From an uncultured Chitinophagaceae bacterium (GTDB taxonomy: Bacteria > Bacteroidota > Bacteroidia > Chitinophagales > Chitinophagaceae), in the NCBI GenBank assembly GCA_934502905.1, contig CAKSVK010000126.1:1-10612 (forward strand): a stretch of 10,612 nt of DNA. The letters run 5' to 3'. The notes below the pieces were generated by a model, which was not told the DNA's origin, ran no database searches, and worked only from the letters and a program-made list of their open reading frames with translations. Positions 1 through 5,684 of this stretch are shown one piece after another (positions within the stretch are counted from its first letter, which is position 1; every line of letters begins with the position of its first letter). Both the position numbers and the translations under genes were made by a program.

Positions 1-2283
1 ATCCAGTCCTAACCGGTTATTAAAGAACCGCAGATCCACTCCAAATTCTGTTTCAGTAGAAGTATAAGGCACAAGATCCGTGTTGGGTAAATTAGTAGGC
101 GAGTTAAACCTTCCAAGCGGGTAACCCAAATGAGGACGGTCTGCCAGGTAACTTACAGCAGTTGAATAAGCGCCTACCGAGCTTACGTTACCTACCTGCG
201 CCCAACCTGCTCTTAATTTACCGAAACTCAGCCAGGACGGAAGACCTTCAAAAGCATCGCTGAACACAAAGCTTCCCCCGATTGACGGATAAAAAATGGC
301 GTTATTCTCAGGGTTCAATACCGAAAACCACTCCTGTCTTCCCGTGGCAGTCAGGAAAAGGTAGTTATCGAAAGATATTTCGGCAGATCCGAATAAAGAA
401 TTAATACCACTTTTTGCATATCCGTACCCGTAATTTTTTTGTGGAGTATTACTAATGGCAGGAAGGAATGGTAAGCTGAAACCGGTAGCGCTCAGGTTTA
501 AATTTTCCCAGGTGCTGCGCATCCTGCTGGCGCCGACAAAGGTATTTACGCCGATCTTTCCAAAGGTTTTATTAAAGCCAAGCATACCCTCAAAGTTCAC
601 TTCCCGTGTACGGGTTTCATATTCATTCATACTTCCTCCTCTTAAATAACCGGTACCTTCCGGTGTTAACTGGGCGCCCCGCCTGGTGGAAAAATCCATC
701 CCGGCCCTGCCCTGGAGATACAGGAAATCAGTGATGTCATAACGCATTAAACCGGAAGTAACAACACGGTCGCGTACATCACTGTTATTATACTGGTACG
801 CTGCCCAATAGGGGTTTTGTGTCCATAAGTTATAGGAGTTTTGGAATTCTTCTCCTGGTATTTTTCCATCCTTAATGGTAATACCCATTTGCTGCTGCAT
901 TTCCCCGGAAGGTACGGCGCCGGGCTTGTTCGGATCGCCAATCATATTTCTCACATCCACATCATTGGGTATAAAATACATGGAATTGATACCATTGCCG
1001 GGCGCATCGGAAAGATTGGGTCGGTTCTTCACTTTTTCATTGGTGTACATTACTTTGGCATCTACCCTGATCCTTTTTCCGAGCTTGGAATTGGCGGACA
1101 GTGATGCGTTTACCCTGTCGTAACGGGAATTAGGAACAACACCATTGCTGTTAAGGTTAGATACAGATGCCCTGAAATTCTGATCGCTGTTACCACCGGT
1201 TAAAGCAACGGAATTGGTAAATGCATTTCCTGTTTCATAAAATCTTTTCCAGTTATCTCCTGCATATGAATAAGGGCGAGTAATGCCGTCAAACTGCACG
1301 GTGGGTCTTCCATCCATTTTCGGTCCCCACCCGTTATTTCCCCACCACCTGTTCCAATGGTCATCTAAGGTTGCAGGAACCTCTGCCACCCATTGAGCAG
1401 CGGGAACGCCTGAAGCTCCTACGTAGCCACCGTTACCATAGTCCTTTTGCATATCTGTAACATTGTTTACAGATTCCATTACATAGTTTGAGTTCAGCTC
1501 AATGCCCAGTCCTTTCGAGCCTTTTCCGCTCCGAGTGGTGATCAAAATAACCCCCTGAGCCGCCCGCGAACCATAGAGTGCCGCCGCACCGGCGCCTTTC
1601 AATACCGTCATTGATTCTATATCATCCGGGTTAATGCTGCTCATACCATCTCCCATATCGCCGCCGCCCCACATACCTGACTGTCCATGGTTCGTATTGT
1701 CCATAGGGACACCATCAATTACATACAACGGCTGGTTATTGGTGGAACCCAGGGTTTTTGTTCCCCTGATGATCACACGCGAAGAACCTCCCGGTCCGGA
1801 AGCTATTTTCGTAACGTTTACCCCCGCTACTCTTCCTGCCAAAGCATTGGCAGTGCTATTTTCACGGGCCTGGTTAAAATTATCTCCATCCACCTTGGTG
1901 GCGGAAAACTGCAACGCCTTGGTATTTCTTTCTATACCCAATGCAGTTACAATTACGTTTTCAAGTTGACGGGCGTCTTCCTGCATGGTTATATTCATAA
2001 GGTCATCACCGGTCACCTGCACTTCCTGCACAACATAGCCAACCATTGAAAATACCAGTATATTGGAACCGGCAGGAAGCTGAATAGCATACACCCCGTC
2101 GGGCTGAGATGTGGTTGTAGTCCTGCTCCCCTTTACGTTTACATTTACACCGGGAATTACATCTCCTTTGTTATCCGTGATCTTTCCGGATATGGTACGA
2201 TCCTGAGCATAAGCTCCAACGCATCCCGCAAGCAGTACCAGTATACAGCCGAGAATGCGCAACAGTTTGAAGCGTGTGGGCAT
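1..2283 (-). CDS. SusC/RagA family TonB-linked outer-membrane transporter, N-terminal part (3' end off the window)
   Basis: TonB-dependent outer-membrane barrel that, with a SusD lipoprotein, imports glycans or peptides. The frame is open from an ATG at 2283 to the window edge, giving 761 codons. Full-length relatives run to roughly 1000 or more residues, so about a quarter or more of the barrel is missing. Residues 1-26 are a signal peptide ending AYA before Gln27. Residues about 28-105 form a carboxypeptidase-regulatory-like beta domain (ISGKITDNKG, GVNVNVKGS, VGYVVQEV). The plug follows, with LENVIVTALG near 107, then RVIIRGTKTLG, QPLYVIDGVP and VLKGAGAAALYGSRAAQGV, the hallmark SusC plug motifs; barrel strands fill the rest. 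No STN domain is present. A lipobox-like LLAGC at residues 17-21 lies inside the signal peptide. The SusD partner should lie beyond the left edge. The substrate cannot be read from this sequence. Confidence 0.95.
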   Translation of the reverse strand, partial: MPTRFKLLRILGCILVLLAGCVGAYAQDRTISGKITDNKGDVIPGVNVNVKGSRTTTTSQPDGVYAIQLPAGSNILVFSMVGYVVQEVQVTGDDLMNITMQEDARQLENVIVTALGIERNTKALQFSATKVDGDNFNQARENSTANALAGRVAGVNVTKIASGPGGSSRVIIRGTKTLGSTNNQPLYVIDGVPMDNTNHGQSGMWGGGDMGDGMSSINPDDIESMTVLKGAGAAALYGSRAAQGVILITTRSGKGSKGLGIELNSNYVMESVNNVTDMQKDYGNGGYVGASGVPAAQWVAEVPATLDDHWNRWWGNNGWGPKMDGRPTVQFDGITRPYSYAGDNWKRFYETGNAFTNSVALTGGNSDQNFRASVSNLNSNGVVPNSRYDRVNASLSANSKLGKRIRVDAKVMYTNEKVKNRPNLSDAPGNGINSMYFIPNDVDVRNMIGDPNKPGAVPSGEMQQQMGITIKDGKIPGEEFQNSYNLWTQNPYWAAYQYNNSDVRDRVVTSGLMRYDITDFLYLQGRAGMDFSTRRGAQLTPEGTGYLRGGSMNEYETRTREVNFEGMLGFNKTFGKIGVNTFVGASRMRSTWENLNLSATGFSLPFLPAISNTPQKNYGYGYAKSGINSLFGSAEISFDNYLFLTATGRQEWFSVLNPENNAIFYPSIGGSFVFSDAFEGLPSWLSFGKLRAGWAQVGNVSSVGAYSTAVSYLADRPHLGYPLGRFNSPTNLPNTDLVPYTSTETEFGVDLRFFNNRLGLD

Positions 2284-2301
2284 AGTTAGTTTTTTTGATA
2301 A

Positions 2302-2332
2302 CCAGATAGATAGCAAGACACTGCTATCCGGT
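2302..2332 (-). promoter_or_regulatory. Hairpin in the susC mRNA leader
   Basis: GATAGCA at 2309-2315 and TGCTATC at 2322-2328 are perfect inverted arms with a 6-nt loop. Four further pairs are possible between 2302-2305 and 2329-2332 after a short bulge. The structure ends about 18-25 nt before the susC ATG and is followed on the mRNA by an A-rich tract, not a U tract, so it is not an intrinsic terminator. It could affect ribosome access or mRNA stability; this is inference from position. Confidence 0.45.
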
Positions 2333-2542
2333 TAAGTTTAAAAATCTTTTTAAAAGTGATTAAAACTGAGAAATGGACAGGTGTATTAAAAGTTCAAATT
2401 GATAAAGTGAAAAGGTCGATTCTCCCTAAATATCATGCAGACTTTTCCGATCAAAAGAGTATATAGGTATTCTGCTGGCTGATAAAGAAGGGGGTGGCCA
2501 AGCAAAAACGTTGACATTTTTCATTGCAGTGGGTTTAAATAA

Positions 2543-2568
2543 GTGTTAACAATAACATAAGTTAACAC
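2543..2568. promoter_or_regulatory. Inverted repeat of GTGTTAAC / GTTAACAC, candidate operator
   Basis: GTGTTAAC at 2543-2550 and its exact reverse complement GTTAACAC at 2561-2568 are separated by 10 nt, so the repeated GTTAAC cores are 16 bp apart, about one and a half helical turns. Looser copies follow (GTTAAT at 2572, TTTAAC at 2582). The right arm touches the candidate susC promoter box, so the element would sit at and just downstream of the transcription start. It could be a dimeric regulator site or a 5'-end RNA stem. No binding protein is identifiable here. Confidence 0.45.
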
Positions 2569-2575
2569 AAAGTTA
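2568..2575 (-). promoter_or_regulatory. Candidate -7 promoter box for susC (TAACTTTG)
   Basis: Read on the minus strand this is TAACTTTG, matching the Bacteroidota -7 consensus TAnnTTTG at every fixed position. No clear TTTG/TTG -33 element lies 17-23 bp further upstream, which would fit a promoter that depends on an activator. A start near 2561 would give a leader of about 280 nt before the ATG. An 8-mer match with four free or AT-rich positions can arise by chance. Confidence 0.35.
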
Positions 2576-2614
2576 ATAGAATTTAACATTTTTCCTAGTT
2601 TTTAGATGAATTTC

Positions 2615-2632
2615 TACGCAATCGTTTGCGTA
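2615..2632. promoter_or_regulatory. LacI-family-type operator palindrome upstream of susC
   Basis: TACGCAATCGTTTGCGTA has perfect 7-bp arms (TACGCAA / TTGCGTA) around TCGT, with a CG dinucleotide at the dyad centre. LacI/GalR regulators characteristically bind short palindromes centred on CG, with GCAA-type arms in many family members. The dyad centre is about 48 bp upstream of the candidate -7 box of susC and about 210 bp from the gldC promoter box, so it more probably serves susC. No lacI-type gene is in the window, so the regulator is inferred. Confidence 0.55.
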
Positions 2633-2832
2633 ATACTATTTGATAATCATACATTATTCTCTACCAGCTTTTCAAATTTGTTACCCTTATTGAAAAATGA
2701 CTGGTATGCATTCGGTTGCCCCGGGGTTATAGTACCGGCCCGGAATCTGGAATAAAATCACAGGAATCGCTATGGATCAATTATTTCTGTATTACACTAG
2801 TTCCATAAACAATCCTAAAAGAGACTATTTTG

Positions 2833-2840
2833 TACCTTTG
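2833..2840 (+). promoter_or_regulatory. Promoter -7 box (TACCTTTG) for the gldC-led genes
   Basis: TACCTTTG matches the Bacteroidota -7 consensus TAnnTTTG and lies 17 nt before the gldC ATG, in the common Bacteroidota context TTTTGTACCTTTG. Transcription would start about 6-8 nt downstream, giving a leader of only about 10 nt. A good -33 TTG element at the usual spacing is not visible. Confidence 0.55.
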
Positions 2841-2857
2841 GCAGAATTTTTTCGTAT

Positions 2858-3196
2858 ATGCAGCAATCAACAATTAAAATAGATGTCAGCCGTGATCCGC
2901 AGAAAATGATCAGCAGTATCCGCTGGAAAGCGACGGATAGTACTGCAGATGCAGATCAGGCAGCCAAGGCAATGATCCTTTCTTTCTGGGACGGGCAGGA
3001 AAAGTCTGCCATGCGGATCGATCTGTGGACAAAAGATATGATGATAGATGAGATGGGAGATTTTTTTTATCAAACCATGATGGTGATGGCAGAGTCCTAT
3101 GGACGGGCCACCCAACAAAAGGAGCTGGCAGAGGATATGAAAAAATTTGCCCTCGAGTTTTATAAAAAATCAAGAGAGTTATTGGAGAAACAATAA
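2858..3196 (+). CDS. gldC: Gliding motility protein GldC homologue
   Basis: A 112-residue protein without signal peptide or membrane segment. It matches the GldC family in length and in its recognisable core: an N-terminal strand (STIKIDVSRD), IRWKATDS near residue 22, AKAMILSFWDGQEKSAMRID near 36-55, then LWTKDMMIDEM and a C-terminal helical region. In Flavobacterium johnsoniae GldC supports but is not strictly essential for gliding. It is also conserved in Bacteroidota not known to glide, so a motility role here is not assured. The family fact is from memory; the molecular function is unknown. It is first in a same-strand run, with 26 nt to the next gene and a TACCTTTG box just upstream. 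No gldB-like gene is adjacent, unlike the classical gldB-gldC pair. Confidence 0.9.
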   Translation: MQQSTIKIDVSRDPQKMISSIRWKATDSTADADQAAKAMILSFWDGQEKSAMRIDLWTKDMMIDEMGDFFYQTMMVMAESYGRATQQKELAEDMKKFALEFYKKSRELLEKQ

Positions 3197-3222
3197 TATA
3201 AACTCAATTAAAACAATACCAT

Positions 3223-3675
3223 ATGGCTTTGGAACAAACTATTAACGATGCTATAAAGGCGGCCATGCTGGCAAAAGACCAGGTAAAGCTGCGGGGACTG
3301 AGAGCCATTAAAGCGGCCGTTCTGCTGGCAAAAACCTCGGAAGGCGGTGGCGGAGCACTATCAGCAGCCGATGAGGTGAAGCTGCTGCAAAAGCTGGTAA
3401 AGTCCAGGAAGGACTCACTGGAAATTTACCAGAAACAAAACCGGGAAGACCTGGCGCAGAAAGAGCAGGAGGAAATATCCGTTATAGAAACGTTCCTGCC
3501 CAAGCAACTGGGAGAAGCAGAGCTGAAAGAGATCATCGGAAAGATCATTCAGGAAACAGGCGCTTCCTCTGCCGCTGATATAGGTAAAGTGATGGCGGCA
3601 GCTACCAAACAACTGGCTGGCCAGGCAGACGGAAAAACCATTAGCGCCATTGCCAAATCGCTGCTGGTATCATAA
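3223..3675 (+). CDS. GatB/YqeY domain-containing protein
   Basis: A 150-residue soluble protein, close to the usual YqeY length of about 148. The whole chain is one YqeY domain, related to the tRNA-binding C-terminal tail of the GatB amidotransferase subunit. Visible family features are an N-terminal helix (LEQTINDAIKAAMLAKD), LRAIKAAVL near 26, a charged helix around 60-88 (KSRKDSLEIYQKQNREDLA), IETFLPKQL near 88-96, and the tail motifs ADIGKVM and ADGKTISAIAKSLL. A stand-alone YqeY may bind tRNA, but its cellular role is not settled. The start is an ATG 26 nt after gldC, and the next gene begins 28 nt downstream, so co-transcription is likely. A glycine stretch (GGGGA) near residue 41 is probably a loop. 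Confidence 0.93.
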   Translation: MALEQTINDAIKAAMLAKDQVKLRGLRAIKAAVLLAKTSEGGGGALSAADEVKLLQKLVKSRKDSLEIYQKQNREDLAQKEQEEISVIETFLPKQLGEAELKEIIGKIIQETGASSAADIGKVMAAATKQLAGQADGKTISAIAKSLLVS

Positions 3676-3703
3676 TACTTCATCACCCTTAAAATCTGAA
3701 TGT

Positions 3704-4414
3704 ATGTACAGAGTTATATGTTTACTCGCTCTCACCCTATCACTGGCTGCCTGCGACGGAGAACAGGTCAGGGGAAGCGGGAATATAAAAACCGAGACCC
3801 GGGATGTGGGTAACTTTACAGCCGTTCAGTTGTCCGGATCCATGAATGTGATCCTTACAAAATCAGATAAAAATACGGTGGAACTGGAAGGTGACGATAA
3901 TATCCTGGAGCTGGTAGAAACTTATGTAGAAGACAGCAAGCTGAGGATAAAATATAAAGATCATCTCTCCGTATGGACCAGCCGGGATGTAACGGTACGG
4001 GTAGGGTTACCCGAACTGACCGAGGCTGTGGTAACCGGATCGGGGGATATAAAAGGCGAAAGCCTGTTCAGCTCGGATGACCGGGTAAAAGTGCAGGTAA
4101 CCGGTTCGGGAGATATTGAGCTGGAGCTGGATGCACCCGAAGTGCGGGCCGGCGTAACGGGTTCCGGAGATATCAAATTAAGCGGCACCACCCGCGATAT
4201 AGACTGCAGCACCACCGGCAGCGGCACGATCAAAGCTACAGACCTGAAGTCCGAAAATGCCAAGGCCCGGACATCTGGCAGTGGAGACATCAGCGTATAC
4301 GCGAGCCGGAAAGTAGATGCCAACATCACCGGCAGCGGCAGCATTAAATATATGGGAGGCGGTACTGTCAACTCAAAGATCACCGGCAGCGGCTCGGTAC
4401 AGGCAATTGATTAA
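3704..4414 (+). CDS. GIN-domain (DUF2807) lipoprotein with TGSG repeats
   Basis: A 236-residue lipoprotein. The ATG at 3704 is chosen because it gives a proper type II signal: a short hydrophobic stretch ending LAAC with Cys17. An earlier in-frame ATG at 3650 would overlap the YqeY gene and bury this signal. The mature protein is a head GIN / DUF2807 domain: GSGNIKTETR near 24-33, FTAVQLSGSMNVIL near 38-51 and VELEGDDNILELV near 59-71. From residue 111 it has seven T/S-GSG repeats, at 111, 133, 152, 171, 191, 209 and 227, spaced 18-22 residues. This pattern fits a right-handed beta-helix. The family is widespread in Bacteroidota and often annotated as a putative auto-transporter adhesin, but its biochemical function is unknown. 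It probably sits in the outer membrane. It lies 28 nt after YqeY and 58 nt before the hydroxylase. Confidence 0.9.
   Translation: MYRVICLLALTLSLAACDGEQVRGSGNIKTETRDVGNFTAVQLSGSMNVILTKSDKNTVELEGDDNILELVETYVEDSKLRIKYKDHLSVWTSRDVTVRVGLPELTEAVVTGSGDIKGESLFSSDDRVKVQVTGSGDIELELDAPEVRAGVTGSGDIKLSGTTRDIDCSTTGSGTIKATDLKSENAKARTSGSGDISVYASRKVDANITGSGSIKYMGGGTVNSKITGSGSVQAID
4034..4411 (+). repeat. Seven degenerate TGSG-coding repeats in the GIN lipoprotein
   Basis: Codons for T/S-G-S-G recur at about 4034, 4100, 4157, 4214, 4274, 4328 and 4382, each usually followed by D/S/T-I/V-K/E. At DNA level the last copies are close to each other (ACCGGCAGCGGC at 4214, 4328 and 4382), while the earlier ones use other synonymous codons (ACCGGATCGGGG, ACCGGTTCGGGA). 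The repeats are thus old at the protein level, with some recent similarity in the 3' part. Confidence 0.8.
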
Positions 4415-4472
4415 CCGGCTTAGTTTCATATATTTATCATAATCTGTTTTTCATTACAACTCATATTCAACC

Positions 4473-5522
4473 GTGGAATTTATTGAGCACATTTTTCAGG
4501 AAATAATTGACTTTTTCGGACTGGGACTATGGATAGATATTTTCAGGTCTGGGGATTATAGTTCATTACAGACCTTTAACGGCATGTTGCGGGCGTTATC
4601 CCCTTTTATCCCCCTGTTACTGGTCATTGAGATATTCCGGAGCCTGGCTTATAAAAAATTCAAGGTTGAGGATTACAAAATCCCGTTTTTAATTTATGTG
4701 TTCAACCGCTTTGTATCAAGGTTCATATCTATAGCGGCAGTCACCTTCTGCATCGGCTTATTTGAGCCCTTTGCCATTTTTAAAACCTCATTTACCTGGT
4801 ATTGGCTCATATATGGTTATATCATATGGGAGTTTTCTCATTTTATTTATCACTTCCTCGCACATAAAGTAAGGATATTGTGGTGCCTGCATTCCACTCA
4901 CCATGCACCACAAACCATGAACCTGTCGGTTACGTATACCCATTTCTTTTTGGAGGCGCCTTATGCAGATGTAATAAGGACCACCATCTGCATTTTAGCC
5001 GGCGTAAACCCGGCGCTCCTGTTTTTTATCATGTTCATAGACGGTACCTGGGGCGCTTTTATACATGTCGGGGAAAACATCATGAAAGACGGAAGGATGG
5101 GCTTTCTCAACAAGATCATCTTAACCCCCTCGCACCACAGGGTACACCATGCTAAAAACCCATTATACATGGATACTAATTTTTGTAACCTGCTAAACAT
5201 ATGGGACAAAGTTTTTAAAACTTACGTGGAAGAAGATAAAAAAGTACCGATACAATACGGCATCACGCGGGAGATGAACCCCAACAGCTTTGTTGATGTA
5301 AACTTTGGAGAAATAGGTGCATTATGGAAAGATATCGTTAAAGCCCCCGGGTTAAAAAACAAGCTCCTGTACATCATAATGCCTCCCGGGTGGAGCCACA
5401 CAGGTGACCATAAAACCGCGGACATCGTAAAAAAAGAATATTTTAAAGAGCTGGAGCAACCCGGACATTCATCCGGAACGAAGTCATCTTCACCCTCACT
5501 GGAAACAACCAATTTGCAATAG
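4473..5522 (+). CDS. Sterol desaturase / fatty acid hydroxylase superfamily membrane protein, alkylglycerol monooxygenase-like
   Basis: A 349-residue integral membrane di-iron oxygenase. The histidine clusters of the superfamily are present: HFLAH at 127-131 (with His123 before it), HSTHH at 140-144, and HHRVHH at 221-226, plus His157 and His198. Hydrophobic segments lie at about 41-56, 70-97, 106-128 and 166-190. The stretch after the third box (NPLYMDTNFCNLLNIWDKVF, then QYGITRE) and a late PPGW motif near 304-307 resemble the alkylglycerol monooxygenase branch more than C-4 sterol oxidases. An ether lipid or acyl chain is therefore the likelier substrate, though this is inference. The start is GTG: an in-frame TAA lies at 4440, no ATG occurs between, and the next Met is residue 38. 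The last 20 residues are a Ser/Thr-rich tail. It is last in its same-strand block. Confidence 0.88.
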   Translation: MEFIEHIFQEIIDFFGLGLWIDIFRSGDYSSLQTFNGMLRALSPFIPLLLVIEIFRSLAYKKFKVEDYKIPFLIYVFNRFVSRFISIAAVTFCIGLFEPFAIFKTSFTWYWLIYGYIIWEFSHFIYHFLAHKVRILWCLHSTHHAPQTMNLSVTYTHFFLEAPYADVIRTTICILAGVNPALLFFIMFIDGTWGAFIHVGENIMKDGRMGFLNKIILTPSHHRVHHAKNPLYMDTNFCNLLNIWDKVFKTYVEEDKKVPIQYGITREMNPNSFVDVNFGEIGALWKDIVKAPGLKNKLLYIIMPPGWSHTGDHKTADIVKKEYFKELEQPGHSSGTKSSSPSLETTNLQ

Positions 5523-5531
5523 AGAATTTTG

Positions 5532-5576
5532 AAGCGGATCAATAAAAGTACAGATGCTGGTTCCGCTTTTTCTTTC
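5532..5576 (+). terminator. Probable intrinsic terminator after the hydroxylase gene
   Basis: AAGCGGA at 5532-5538 pairs with TCCGCTT at 5562-5568, and the 3' arm runs into a T-rich tract (CTTTTTCTTTC). It begins 10 nt after the stop codon. The 23-nt loop is long for a classical terminator, which lowers confidence. Read on the other strand it lacks a U tract, so it is unlikely to serve the converging VCBS gene. Confidence 0.5.
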
Positions 5577-5684
5577 AGTACGGAGGGTACGATTCGAATG
5601 ACTGTATTAAATTATACAAGGCACATGGATTTGGCCTGAAATGGTACTGATAGTCTTTCGGCATGCTGGCGCTACCTGCTACCG

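Larger units (their letters stand above)
2284..2857. other. Divergent intergenic regulatory region between susC and gldC
   Basis: This 574-bp stretch has no convincing gene on either strand. It is AT-rich and separates the leftward susC from the rightward gldC block. Going from susC outward it contains a leader hairpin (2302-2332), an inverted repeat of GTGTTAAC arms (2543-2568) touching a candidate minus-strand promoter box (2568-2575), a LacI-type palindrome (2615-2632), and a plus-strand promoter box just before gldC (2833-2840). I see nothing recognisable in 2340-2540 or 2640-2830. Confidence 0.7.

Noticed and set aside
1634..2049. Two overlapping plus-strand open frames of 111 and 120 codons
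   Set aside because: They lie antisense to the plug region of susC, have no recognisable domain, and the minus strand carries all the expected SusC motifs in one unbroken frame.
3650..3703. N-terminal extension of the GIN lipoprotein from an earlier in-frame ATG
   Set aside because: It overlaps the end of the YqeY gene and would place 18 polar residues before the signal peptide; the ATG at 3704 gives a normal lipoprotein signal.
3961..4383. Minus-strand open frame of 140 codons opposite the GIN gene
   Set aside because: It is proline- and serine-rich, as expected from reverse reading of the TGSG repeat codons, and has no start signal or family resemblance.
4034..4411. Regularly spaced repeats that might suggest a CRISPR-like array
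   Set aside because: The repeats are short, degenerate and in frame with a lipoprotein gene, there are no unique spacers of constant length, and no cas gene is present.
5581..5605. tRNA 3'-end-like sequence on the minus strand (ATTCGAATC followed by ACCCTCCG), possibly an attachment-site remnant
   Set aside because: The bases on either side of the TTCGAAT loop cannot pair as a T stem, no anticodon or D arm precedes it, and no integrase gene is nearby.
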